Positions 52,720-64,000 of a stretch of DNA of 64,000 nucleotides are shown here, piece after piece (position 1 is the stretch's first letter; each line of letters opens with the position of its first letter). The stretch covers positions 62,001 through 126,000 of the forward strand of contig NGBS01000015.1 of the NCBI GenBank assembly GCA_002245135.1, written 5' to 3'. The notes below the pieces were generated by a model. The model saw nothing but the letters and a program-made list of their open reading frames with translations, made no database searches and had not been told where the DNA came from. The stretch comes from Proteromonas lacertae. Taxonomy: Eukaryota > Sar > Bigyra > Opalinata > Proteromonadidae. Both the position numbers and the translations under genes were made by a program.

Positions 52720-54208
52720 ATGCTCAGTTTATTGTTTTTTGAGAATATTGTTATTTATTTTGCAATTATTATAAACTGTAAAAATGATATAAGTATTACA
52801 AGTTCAATTGCATATCTCATGTCGTTTATTCCTTTCGTATGGTTTAATTGCATCAATAATACAAATATTGAAAAGAATGACTATTTAATACAACAATTAT
52901 TTCCATCTATACTATTAATTCCAATTCTATTTTCGATTATTCAAAGATACGAAGAAATATATGGATATGTGTTATTTTATGGATGCATTTGTATATTGTT
53001 TAGTCATATATATATTCAATCTATGAAATATCGGTTGTTACTATATTTTATATGTGTTTTATGTCAATATTTATTCTTCTCAGTTAATGTATATTATTCA
53101 TTCATTTTCATACTCAATTTTCACTTATTTTATTATTTTATCAAACAATCCAATTTAAATTTCCCATTAAATGAAATATATACTATATCATTCCTTCTAA
53201 GTTCATATTTAACATATTTGTTTTATCAATTTAATACATTTTCAATATTATTATCACCACATTTTGAGATACAATTATCACATTTCATATTTATGTTATC
53301 TTTGTTCTTATTTGTTATGATTTATTTATTGAGAAGACAAAATTGCATATACATTTATTCAATTATAATTATTTCTGTAATTGTATTTTTATTTACTTTA
53401 AGTGTGTTTTTTAACAAAGCAAATATAATTTTATATTTGATTGAAGAAGTAATAATAAAAGACAATCATGTTTATATATTATGTTATTGGTTTTCTCTAA
53501 TATTTCTAGTTATTTATGTTCATCCAACTACAGATTCAATGAAAATACAGAATATAATTGTAAGGAAGTTTTATCACATTCTAACGATAGTATTATTTGT
53601 TCCAATAATTTTAAAAGATACAAAATTCATAAGTTTATCGTTCTCAATAAGTTTAAGTTTGTTTTCATTATTAGAAATATTAAGATATGAAAATATATAT
53701 CCATTTAATTTGATCAATAATTATATAGGAAGTTATATAGATGATAGAGATAAAAATCGATTAGTTATAACTCCTATTTATTTATTATTTGGAAATAGTT
53801 TACCAATTTTCTTATCAATATTACTGTCTATTGATGATGACGATAATAATTATAAGAAAATAATTGAATTTGGAGGAATATTGACATTAGGAATAGAAGA
53901 TACTTGCGTATTATATTATATTATATATATATATATATATATAGGCTGCAATCTTTGGAGTATTGTATGGAAACCATAAGATACTTAATACAAAGAAAAG
54001 TTATGAAGGTTTAATAAGTGGATTTGTTTGTTCATTTATCTGTGGAATGATTATATTGAAGTTGTTATTGAATATGTCATTGAATGTAATGGAATTAGTA
54101 AAAGTGATAATAATATTTGCATTGAGCAGTATTTATGAAAGTGTAACATCTCAGATTGATAATTTATATCTACCATTGTTATTTATAGTCTTAGTGATGG
54201 TGATATGA
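52720..54208 (+). CDS. Dolichol kinase
   Basis: ER multi-pass enzyme that makes dolichyl phosphate from dolichol with CTP, the carrier for N-glycosylation. About twelve hydrophobic segments precede the conserved C-terminal core: IIVRKFYHILTIVLFVPIIL, LLEILRYENIYPF, IDDRDKNRLVITPIYLLFG and LTLGIEDTCAAIFGVLYGN, formed across a TA-rich intron (about 53911-53944). KSYEGLISGF follows. The DxxAA/KS-EG motifs are those of the CTP-binding region. The N-terminal part is Phe/Ile/Tyr-rich, as expected for an AT-rich genome. Confidence 0.85.
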
Positions 54209-54293
54209 AAGAAATGGCAAAATGATTACTGTATATATTTTTTGTTTTTGTGTGTTTTTTTAAAATTAAATCAATTGAATAACTAAATATAAA

Positions 54294-54929
54294 TTAAAAT
54301 AAAGAAAAATCAACTATTCTGAAAGATTTTAACACATTACTAACCACTTCATTATTACAAATTTCATCAACTGTGATATTTTGGCTAATATTATTAACAG
54401 GCGTGTTGAATATAATCATTACATCATTAGAATATGGAATTAATCTAATAGTTACAATAAACATTAGCATAAAAGAATTTTCATTTTCATTTACTCTAAC
54501 ATCAGGTTGAATGCCTATACAATATGATAGAGGAAACTGATTACTATGATTAAATATAATAAAATACATATACTCTACATTTGGCAAATAATTATGTGGA
54601 AATATACCTTTTGCATACACTTTCGTATATTGAGATGTAGATACATTATTCACTTCAGCAATATCATAAAAACAAAATGAGGATATGTTTTCATTTGTTT
54701 GCGTAGATTCAAGACTATTACATTCAAATATCTAAATATCATATTCATAATAGCTATACAACAGAGCCATTCATATCAGAATCACCATACACTTCTTGAT
54801 TATCTGGTAGTGGCCTGATCAAACTAAAAACGCATTAAAATAGTGTATATAATACCTCACATCCATATACGTGGATGGTAAGATTGTCTTCATTGTACCA
54901 CCATACAAATCAATCTCTTTATAATTCAT
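54294..54929 (-). CDS. Mog1-family Ran-binding protein
   Basis: Mog1 binds Ran GTPase and helps nucleotide release during nuclear transport. ATG 54929 starts MNYKEIDLYGGTMKTILP. A 33-nt intron joins to LIRPLPDNQEVYGDSDMNGSVV. That combination (hydroxylic LxGGxxxxxLP, then the PDNQEV box) is the Mog1 signature. A 28-nt intron leads to the rest of the alpha/beta domain ending VLKSFRIVDFSLF. The length of about 190 residues fits the family. Confidence 0.85.
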
Positions 54930-55090
54930 TTTTTAATAAGAAATTACAAAAAGATTTGATTCTTAGTTTGAATTAAAATTGTCATTTATTACTGACATAA
55001 TTAAGAAATATATAGAAAACTATTATTCAAAACTAAACAAAACAACAATAAAAAGATGAAACAATATTATAGAAATAACATATTTGTTGT

Positions 55091-56327
55091 TTACATAATA
55101 CAACACCATCCATTTCCACCATTACTATCTTCCACTTTATCTGACTCCTTATACTTCAATGGGAATTTGCTTTGAAGACCTTTAATATCTTTATACCCAG
55201 GGAAACACTCCGGATGTCTCAAAATATAAAATGCACTATCTTCGGTGATTTTTCTACCTGTTAAACAAGCAGCTAAATCTTCTAGACCTTTTATTACATT
55301 TTCATTAACAGTCTTGTTATATGGGAAGAATTCATTTATTACTATTCTTAAACCATTAATATCCAATCTATTATTTGGCTATATATATTATATATATTAA
55401 AATATAATCATAATATTGTATATGTTATACATTTGTTAATACAATCTTACAATTTATTCCAGTTTCTTTCATTGGTTTTAATTCATCAAACCACTGTTTA
55501 AAAATAAAAGAGAATATATATACATGCAATATTCTAACAAAGTTAGTAGTATTTATTCCACTTTCACATTGAAGATACGGTAACAATTCAGAAACATACG
55601 GCATAATGAACTTTGAGGTAGGTACAATATTGAATTTATCAACTAGTAATGCTAAATATAAATTAATAGGAATGGAATGTGACATTGTTGTTATTCTTAA
55701 AGGATCATCAGATTCTACTTTTTTTGCCTTTCCTTTGAATATATGTTTATTGATTAATTGTTCCACTTCCTCCCAGTTTTCTACATTGTATTTTTCATAG
55801 AATTGATTCTCTATATCCTGCCAATCGACTAATTCAGGCTATTTTAAATGAATTAATAAAAATATAATAAAATACATGATTGTCTATTGATTTAATGAAT
55901 GTATAAGGTATCTTAAGGTTTGGTATTAATGAATTTAACATTAGATATTGAGTATAATTACCATTTTTACCTGCATAGTCTATATAATATAGATCTGCAG
56001 CACAAACTACACCTACTCCCAAAACAACAGCAATAACTTTTCCTAACACTCCATGCTTTTTTGGAGGAGGTGGTGGAGGTGGTAATTTTGTTTCAGGGTT
56101 GATTGTTCCTTCATGTGGTTTAGGAATTGTTGATCCAATATTTTTATTTGGAATGCGCATATTCGATTTTGGTTTGATTGGTTCATCCACGAAACATCTC
56201 TAATGAAGTGAATAACACAAAAAATACTTTCAAAATGCAAGAATATTTTGAATTGAGATGTGTATTACGGAATGATTTGACTAAATTACACTAGAATGTA
56301 ATAGAATATGAAGAATACTCGAAGCAT
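55091..56327 (-). CDS. Presequence-bearing, polyproline, single-pass membrane protein with CAAX-like end
   Basis: Exon 1 is MLR; a 28-nt intron joins it to CNLVKSFRNTHLNSKYSC, and another 25-26-nt intron to RCFVDEPIKPKSN. The combined start is basic and amphipathic, like a mitochondrial presequence. Seven prolines, KKHG and one helix (VLGKVIAVVLGVGVVCA) follow. The large C-terminal part (about 260 residues) has WQDIENQFYEKYNVENWEEVEQLINKH-type helices and ends GNGWCCIM. Introns near 55860, 55510 (30 nt, in frame either way) and 55390 keep phase. I do not recognise the family. The last four residues CCIM fit a CAAX prenylation box, which sits oddly with organelle import. Confidence 0.65.
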
Positions 56328-56471
56328 TTTTAATTTCAAGAAAAAAGTTTGAGTGATAGTTTGATACTATTTTTTTTCTCAATCAAAAAAACTGATGAAT
56401 AAGACTATATAATTAATTAAAATAAGATGTATAATTGATAAAACACACATAGAACGCATTTTTTGTTTTTG

Positions 56472-56936
56472 TTATGCTAAAACATTTGGAGGTTCTGGAT
56501 TAAATTGAACTGGTGAAGAAGTTATTGGAGAAATCCTAATTCCACTTTCACTCACAGCTGCTGGAGAAGAACTCATAACGCCACGATCCATTTCTTCTTG
56601 ATACTTTCTAAGTTTCTCTTCATTCATCTCACTTCACTTCTCTTCCCTTTCTAACAGCCATTCCTCTTGTTTGTACCTTCTTTGCTCTCTTCAAATGAGT
56701 GACTCTTTCAGAATGATCATCAGGAACACCACCATTTTGTGAAATTGTCAATTTATTTGAATAAACTCTCTCAGCATAACTCAGAGTTCTACTAGCAACA
56801 GCTTTCTTCCTATTTTCTTCGATTTTTCTAATTCTTTCTTGTGTTATTTTATCTTTCAACACTTTACCCATTGTTGGTTTAGTATAAGTAGTTAATTTAT
56901 TAACTGGTTGCCTTTCTATCTTATCCTCCATCATTA

Positions 56937-56989
<53 letters not shown>

Positions 56990-57911
56990 TCTCTTTCCTT
57001 CTGCTTTTTAATTTCTCTATGTTCAATTTCATGGGTCAGTTTTGTTAGAATTGCTTCACAAATAGGTTGCGTTTTTAAAACATCATAAATATCATAATTA
57101 TCAAATATTTCGCTGTTTAAATAATTATAAAATGTTCTTAATTGTACAGTACTGAAGTATTTCAAACCGTTTGTACAAATATCTTTTTCAAAACCAGTAG
57201 ATCTCTGACTGGCATATAAATAAAAAGGTAAAATAAAACGACTATATTGTGGATCTCCAATTTTGCCATTTATTCGAGCTATGTTTGTTGAAATCAATAA
57301 TAATTTCATAGCTAATATCCTAATGTCATGATCCATATCCGTTTCAGGTTTAGCACTATCTTCGCTGATTAAATCAGGAAATCTAAACTTTCCAATATTC
57401 TTAATAATATATTCAATAATATCATCAACAGGTGGCATTTGTAAATCAGTTCTTGGTCTACATTCTTGATTTATCTGTTTAATTAAAGCATCAATCGCTG
57501 TCATGGATAGTTTTCTAGTTGAAGGTCCTAATATTGGTTCTCCTAATGGATTAATAGTATCCCATAACACTGAAAATGCACTGTTTCTAGCAGCATATAA
57601 CCACAAGTGTGAATGTTCACATATACTAACTAAAGTATCACAACAATGTCTTCCTTTCTCTTCTAAAGTAATATCATTACGTGGAGATATAAAATCATTA
57701 TTAATAATTGTAGGTAACATTGAATGAGATGATATGCTTTCATTGGATAATTTAGCATTACGTTGGATTAATTGTTTCTTTTTATCTGATAATGCATCTG
57801 TTAATTCTGAGATCCACCATTGACATCTTTGACGAGGACTATCAGGCTCACAACTTAACCATTTCTTACGCAATAATGATCTGCCAGGATACATTTTACT
57901 AGTATCAATGC

Positions 57912-57945
<34 letters not shown>

Positions 57946-60026
57946 GTGATGATGATGATTGTTATTATTTCTGATTTTGAATGTTGTGGTAGTTTAATAG
58001 GTGGAGGTAAATCATCTGTTGGTTTTCTCAATATATCATCATCATCATTATTATCATCATTACTATCATTATTACTTTCATCACTATTTCTATTATTATT
58101 ATTGTTATTGGTACTCTTATTTCTTGGTGAATGTTTAATTAACATCAATAATTTCGGTTGTTTAGGAGGTTTTGACATTTCTAATTTTCTTTCTTCTGCT
58201 TCTTTCTTTACTTCCTCTCGAGTCATTGGTTGCATTATTCTATCCCATTTCTTCTTATTCAAATCTTCAGGAATACCACTTGGATATAGCCAATGCACAG
58301 TTCGATGGGTTGTATATTCATAATTAATTATATCTTTTTTCTTATCTGCGTTTAATGTATATATCATCTCCCACCAATTGGGTAATTCTTTATGATATTC
58401 TTCATATCCTTCTGGTTTAGGGAATAATGGTTCAATTATTAATTCAACTAAATCATCTGCCATATGATCTAATAGACTTTGATGCCAAGGGTTTTGTACA
58501 CCTAAGAATGGATTTGTATTCACTTCAATTAACCATATTCTAAAGTCTTCATCTACCATAAAATCATAACCATATAATTCAAAGCAATTTCTACCTTTAT
58601 TTCCATTATTTAATTCTCCTTGACATGCTAAAATACTATCCAATACTAAGTCTTTCATTCGAGGAACCATATCTTTAAATACATCAACATGTTTATCTGG
58701 GTAATTCTCATTAATATATTCTTGAAATTGATCAAAACTAAGTGTATTTCCTTCTTCAAATTTTCCAATATTTTCACTTTTTACTTGCATACAGTAGTTT
58801 GTTAAATGAACCATTTGTTTTTCAGCGTCATCTTCATTCCCTATATCTAATGTGAATAATTCTGAACTTGTTCTTAAATAACCTTCGTGATATAAATATA
58901 CATCGAATTTATCTGTAACTACACACCAGATTCGAATATCGAATTTTCTTCCCCACAAAAGTAATGGTTTTTCTATATATTTTTGTATAACAAATTCAGT
59001 ACCTTTACCACAGGAATTAATAAATCTTTTGATTGGATCAATCTTGTCAAATACCATTATTCCTCTTCCACAATTTAAACCTGTAGGTTTGACAATCCAA
59101 ATATTTTTCCCACAAAATTTTGCGGGGCATAATTCTTTTGTATAATCACTTATACTCAATTCATTATATCTATTTACAAACAATGTCCATTCTGTATCTT
59201 TATTTGTTTGAACATAACTTGCTTTCTTAATATGAAAACGTCTCTGGTGTATTTATAAACACTCTTTCTCCTCTCTTAGAATAAAATGCTTCTAAACTTT
59301 TCAATATTCCCACCTTTGTCACCAAACAACCTATATTGGGAAAATGATTCACTAATTGTTTCTTTGGAGATGATCCAAATAGTTTTCTATATGCAGGACT
59401 ATGTACAGTTACTGGTAAACTACCTGGAATACGGTAAACCTCAAGGGTTTGCTTCCAAACAAAATCAAATTCTTGTTTGTCAAATGTTTTCTTATGTAAT
59501 TCAAATATTTTAGTGTAAACTTCTCTGGACTTTTTAATATATTCTTCATTTGGTTTTCTAGGGGATTTTTTCTCTGGCAATTTGGATTTTTCTTCTTTTT
59601 TATCTTCTTGTTTAATTTCATCCTTCATTTGTTCTTTTTCTATTTTTGTTTCTGGTTCAACAGATGATTGAGGTGTATTTACATCAGAAGTAGTGTCTTC
59701 TGGTTTAATATCATCCGTTCTACCTTCTCCTTCAGGTTTACCTTCTTTATTTTCATCGTCACTTCCAGTAGATGCTTTTTCTACAGCATCATTGTCTGTT
59801 GTTACAGGATCTTCTTCATCCTCTTTTTCTGGAATTGGAGTTTTAGCTCTATATATTTGCATTTCACTATCTAATGCGTTCTCTTCAGTTTTACATACAC
59901 TCTATTCAATACTGAGAATAAATATTATACTTCCCACCAAGGTCTTTTATCCAACGCCCTCTTGATAAGAGATCCGTTGTTAGGTCTAAAAACCAAATAT
60001 TTATACTTATGTAGTGTTTCTGTCAT
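56472..60026 (-). CDS. Tubulin tyrosine ligase-like (TTLL) enzyme, three frame breaks
   Basis: ATP-grasp enzyme adding glutamate or glycine to tubulin tails. ATG 60026 begins MTETLHKYKYLVFRPNNGS; LIKRALDKRPWWE joins by a 29-nt intron. A Glu/Lys/Pro-rich insert follows. The core has NIWIVKPTGLNCGRGI, FVIQKYIEKPLLLWGRKFDI, VHLTNYCMQ, ELYGYDFMVDEDF and WLIEVNTNPFLG. A long C-terminal extension holds poly-Asn and helical segments. The frame must shift by +1 near 59222 (T4), -1 near 57950 (at the AAT repeat) and +1 near 56633. The last shift adds MNEEKLRKYQEEMDRG to a stop at 56472. The conserved text on both sides of each break argues for assembly errors. The subfamily is unclear. Confidence 0.85.
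56935..56990. repeat. AAT/ATT trinucleotide microsatellite (poly-Asn)
   Basis: About 16 consecutive ATT units on the plus strand encode a poly-Asn run in the TTLL C-terminal extension on the minus strand. A similar shorter array lies at about 57907-57945 in the same gene, next to one of its frame breaks. Confidence 0.9.
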
Positions 60027-60177
60027 TTATAAACAGATCATCAAATTTCAAACGGTTTTTGTTTCGATTCTTTCGCTCAGATCGTGAATTGAAAAATTTA
60101 TTCGTTATTCCCAATTTTTTATTTTTGTTAGTTTTGAATAAATCAAAGCAATAACAATAAAATAATATTTTTCATTA

Positions 60178-61438
60178 CTATTCTTCACTCCTTGCTAATC
60201 TTCTAATTGATATAGGATTATGTTCTCTATCATATTCAGGTTTCTTTCTCTTCAATTTCCATGGTTTGTTATGCCCTAACAAGAAGTAAGTACAAACACC
60301 ACCTTTTTCTTCATTTGGATTGAATTGAAACACATATCTATCAGGATCATTGACAGATTCTTTGGAATATGTTAATTTATACTCTCTAATCCATTGATAC
60401 TGTACACAATCAGGTGTTGGATTGGGTAAAGGAACCATATAATGTACAACCAAAGTAGAATCTGATGTTTTAATCTCTTGCTTTTTATTCTTTTTATTTT
60501 TCTTCTTTTCTGAACTTTCATCATGTGGTTTGACGATTGCATAATTTAATTTTTCATCTTTTACCATTCCATTAGCTTCTGGATCTTTTCCTGGATAATC
60601 ATCGAATTTCTAAATAAAAATAAAAAAATAATTTTTATATACGAAATGGATTAATGAATTATCACCTCCTTCTCTCTTAAATAATTCAAAATTAGGAACA
60701 ACATCCCATACAGCAACAGGTTTCAATCCTTTACTATTCACTGGTGTTTTCTTTGCTATTTTAAATGAATCTTCAATCACTTCAGTCAGTGTTCTATTAC
60801 CTCTTACACTATCTATTTCAGATTTGACTTGCTTAATTTCTTCTTCTACTAATTGCTTAGGATCTGCTAGGGATACTGGTGCATCTAGATTGTTTTCTAA
60901 ATAGGTTGTGTTTTTTAACCAAGTTGCATCTGATACTATTGAATCTGCATTTACATATTTCTTATCTTGTTCTGTAAATAAATCTTCATCTTCTGGTGCT
61001 AAGGATACAGCTGTGTTACCTTCTGTCTGTGAATCTATGAACATCAACGATAGCAGTTCGGTTGAATGAAAATTGACTGGATCATTATGAATTGAATATG
61101 GATAATTCTTTTCTAAACCCAGTGTTTTATATTGTGTATAGTCTGATGGATTTATTGGGATGTCTAATAGTACTGGCTCAAATGGTAGTCCTGGTAAACT
61201 AATAGAAATAGAAAATAATTAATATGCTCATTCTTAAATGTATTATCTGCTAATAACTGTGTTTCACCCTTTAAATTTGCTCTATTCTTATCTCTTTCCT
61301 AAAAACATCAGAAAATATGATGATACAGCATCATTTATTATTGACGTGGGTCTCTTTAGAGATAAAATCTTCTCTTGCATTGTATATGGAGATTTTGTTG
61401 GTTTCGACTAGATTATAAAAATATTATACTCATACCAT
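60178..61438 (-). CDS. Paf1, RNA polymerase II-associated elongation factor
   Basis: Core subunit of the PAF complex, which couples elongation to histone modification. Exon 1 is the ATG alone (61438-61436) followed by a 28-nt intron. Then LPFEPVLLDIPINPSDYTQY, LGLEKNYPYSIHNDP, LAPEDEDLFTEQ and TWLKNTTYLENN follow the Paf1 order. The later exon has VVHYMVPLPNPTPDC and RYVFQFNP. Introns near 61305, 61199-61227 (GC donor, GCATAT...TAG) and 60610-60640 keep phase. The protein ends at 60178. It is divergent from the transporter gene 111 bp away. Confidence 0.82.
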
Positions 61439-61549
61439 GATGAAAAATTACAAACAATAAAAATAATACACAAAATCACTTGTATTAAATACTAAAAATA
61501 CACTTGTATTTCATTTTTGTTTTGAATTTTCCTTCTTTAGGTGTGTTAA

Positions 61550-62677
61550 ATGTTGAGCCAAAAATTACAAATTGCAGTAGTTGCTAGCTCTTATGTTTTT
61601 GTATCTATTACAATGGTGTTTACCAACAAAAAATTGATGGCAACCTCAAATATTAGTATTCCTGCTCCATTTTTCTTAATTTGGTTTCAATGTGTTGTCA
61701 CAGCATTAATATGCTGGTTTTTAGGAGAAATTAGATCAAAACATAGTATATTGATTTTATTTATTATTGTGTAATATAAAGATGCTTTACAAATATTCCC
61801 AAAACAGAATTACCATTTAGCTATTGGATTACAAATCCTTCCATTGAGTTTAATATTCGTTGGTATGATTGCTTTTAATCAACTTTGTTTGAAGTATTTT
61901 TACATATTTTACTAATAAATAGATATGTTAACGTCTCATTTTATTTAGTAGCAAGATCTTTAACCATCTGTTTCAATGTAATCTTTACATTTGTAATTCT
62001 CAACACAAGTACATCTTGTCCAGTAATTGGATGTTTAGCAGTAGTTGTATCAGGATTTATAGTAGGATCTAATGGTGAAATTGACTTTTCCTTAGCTGGT
62101 ACAATATTTGGAGTAATGTCATCCATCTTTGTTAGTCTCAATTCAATATATACAAAGAAATTAGGATTTGTAGTAAATAATAATGAATGGACTTTAGCAT
62201 TTTACAATAATATGAATGCATCAGTTTTATTTATTCCATTTATGATTGGTTTTGGTGAAATATCTATTCTATCCAATCATATTCCTCAACTAATGTCATT
62301 GAAGTTTTGGTTGTTTATGATGATAGCTGGTGTATTTGGATTTTTAATTGGTATTATAACAATTAAGCAAATAGCACTTACAAGTCCATTAACTCATAAT
62401 GTGGTATAATTTATAATATTTTATATCCATTATTATATATTTTCTATAGGTTGGAACAGTAAAAGCTGCATTACAGACTGTATTAGCTTTCTATATATGG
62501 GGAAACCCTGTAACATTTGGTGCTGCATTTGGTGTTGTATTAGTATTAGCTGGTTCATTATTATACTCGTATGTGAGAAATATAGAAATGGATAAAAAAG
62601 CTGAGGTGAAAACTCCCAAATTACCTTCAGACGAAGAGCTTGAGCCTTTGAATGATAAAAATAAAGTGAATATTTAA
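61550..62677 (+). CDS. Nucleotide-sugar transporter, SLC35C1 (GDP-fucose)-like
   Basis: Golgi-type drug/metabolite-superfamily carrier with about ten membrane helices. QKLQIAVVASSYVFVSITMVFTNK opens helix 1. FLIWFQCVVTALICW, CLKYVNVSFYLVARSLTICFNV and SSIFVSLNSIYTKKLG are the usual family blocks. VGTVKAALQTVLAFYIWGN is close to the GDP-fucose transporter C-terminal block. Introns near 61744 (acceptor AAG), 61893 (29 nt) and 62406 (about 46 nt) keep phase. The cytosolic tail is charged. GDP-fucose specificity is inferred from these motifs only. Confidence 0.85.
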
Positions 62678-63094
62678 TTGGTTATGATATTTAGATATTA
62701 TATAATAATTATTCTAATATTGTTAATGTTTTTGGTTTTAAAAACTGTATTAATCACCTTTAGATTTATTTGTTGTATATATTGTATATGCAAATGCGCA
62801 GTCACAATTAAGCTAAATTTCTACATAAAACCATATAACTAACAATTAAATATATATTTAATATACTTTTTACAATGATATCCTCTTTCATCTACACTGT
62901 CCTATATCTTAATGCAAAAATAACGCAATAAAAATATGTGTATAGATAATGTATAACAAAAAATATATAATGTTTTAAAAACCAATTCTTTTAATTTAAC
63001 AATTTAAATCATAAGTGTCCTGAATAAAAATATCCATCTCATTTTTTCAACATAATGTCGAACCAAGCTTGAAACGGATATTGATTTAATTGAA
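62678..63094. other. Intergenic region
   Basis: About 415 bp of AT-rich DNA between the transporter and the kinase-like gene. It has no long open frame, no tRNA-like fold and no recognisable repeat beyond short A/T runs. Confidence 0.5.
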
Positions 63095-64000
63095 TGGAGA
63101 GTGAAGCAAATGTATATCATATAGACTATATATTTAGCCAACATATTGGTGTATTGGTGATCAATACAATGGAAAAATTACTAAGTCTAATGTGAATAAT
63201 ATGATAATCAAAACAATAATTATTAAAGATGCAAGCAAAAAATTGATACAGAGTTTTATTCACAACATTACATTAGTGAATACATGTTTGTTTTACCTTT
63301 CTGTTGATTATTATTGTACTTTTTCCTTAAATGAGCTAATTCTTACTTCAAGAAGAATGCACTATAATTTAGAGCAACTACTTTATGTGGAAGGTATTAC
63401 ATTTAATATGCGTGCTTATAGTTTCAAACAAATATGCCTGGTTGCCAAAATCTTCCATTCTTATAATTTAATGCATGGTAATATAAGGCCAACCAATATT
63501 TTTCTTACTAAAGAAAGAAAATTTTGTACTTCTGATTATTTTCTAAATGAAATTAGAGAAAATTGTAATCATCCAGCCAGCTACTACAACTACTCTAGCC
63601 CTGAACAGATATTGGGCAAAGAATTGAGTACTCAGTCTGATATATGGAGTTTAGGTTGTATATTGTACTTTATTTTAACTCATAATCTTTTATTTTCATC
63701 TCATACATTATACAATTTATTACACCTTCAACAATATAAGAAAGATGTAAAATTAGCCGGCCCATCGATATATAATAATATAATAAACGGCACTTTAAAA
63801 TATGAAGCTGAAAAAAGAATGAAAATTAATGAAATACTTCAATTATTAAGTAATAGTATAGTTCATATTTTAAAATTATTTTAAAGTAGATGATACACAT
63901 TTAATGGATTTTTATAACGTTAACAATAAAAGAGATGTAATTTTAAGAATAATAAATAATGTAACAACAAATCCTAATGATGAAAAAATGATAGTGTTAT
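63095..64000 (+). pseudogene. Kinase-like gene with degenerate catalytic motifs, frame-broken, 3' end off window
   Basis: ATG 63095 starts MESEANVYHIDYIFSQHIG. The catalytic loop reads LMHGNIRPTNIFL (HGN for HRD, Asp replaced by Asn) and the DFG region reads TSDYFLNEI. SDIWSLGCILYFIL is the helix-F block. Between 63140 and 63160 the repeat ATTGGTGT/ATTGGTGA shifts frame; removing one 8-bp unit gives QHIGDQYNGKI and a continuous frame. A second break at TTT-TAA-A near 63884 restores coding text (KVDDTHLMDFYNV) in the +1 frame to the window end. It is a paralog of the 12.2 and 37.2 kb kinases. Confidence 0.6.

Overview
This is a gene-dense nuclear window from a unicellular eukaryote. The DNA is strongly AT-rich. 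Genes lie on both strands with roughly 25-500 bp between them. Most genes are cut by very short spliceosomal introns of about 25-60 nt, with GTAT-type donors, a TA-rich interior and TAG acceptors. Joining exons across these introns by reading frame turns many short open frames into about 30 full genes. TAA, TAG and TGA all act as stops, so the code looks standard. Alpha/beta tubulin and a TTLL enzyme suggest a cytoskeleton with modified microtubules. A soluble fumarate reductase and two nitroreductases, with no respiratory genes in view, suggest an anaerobic or microaerophilic protist. The Cache/7TM/RGS receptor recalls heterolobosean-type excavates, but I cannot fix the lineage from sequence alone.

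Region 1-12.1 kb is accessory. It holds a minus-strand family of P-loop NTPases that resemble the NTPase module of RHS/Crinkler-type proteins. After splicing, 12088-5925 is one continuous frame of about 2,004 residues: NTPase 1, a coiled-coil stalk, then NTPase 2. A second copy enters the window from the left (2948-1). A 5'-truncated duplicate of NTPase 2 lies at 5838-4228. A truncated RGS gene is wedged between them.

12.2-14.8 kb holds a frame-broken kinase-like/RING gene, a tRNA-Asp and an LRR relic. 14.8-27.1 kb holds valyl-tRNA synthetase, an ERK-like MAP kinase, the Cache/7TM/RGS receptor, an LRR protein, a rhomboid-like membrane protein and an EF-hand protein. 27.6-34.7 kb holds a Tubby protein, a presequence-bearing membrane protein, fumarate reductase, a zinc-finger protein and two tandem nitroreductases. 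34.9-45.7 kb holds condensin CAP-H, a pseudokinase-LRR protein, CstF-77 and a divergent beta/alpha-tubulin pair. 45.8-64 kb holds a second Tubby-like protein, a cyclic-nucleotide-gated type K+ channel, an unknown protein, HMG-box and C2H2 proteins, dolichol kinase, Mog1, an inner-membrane-type protein, TTLL, Paf1, a nucleotide-sugar transporter and a kinase-like gene cut by the right edge.

The housekeeping genes cover transcription and mRNA 3' processing (Paf1, CstF-77), chromosome condensation, translation, N-glycosylation and nuclear transport. The accessory genes (NTPases, pseudokinases, LRR proteins) exist as intact, truncated and decayed copies, the pattern of a fast-turnover family. Several genes, including conserved ones, need 1-nt frame corrections. 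Some of these are probably assembly indels and some could be 22-34 nt introns; each is recorded.
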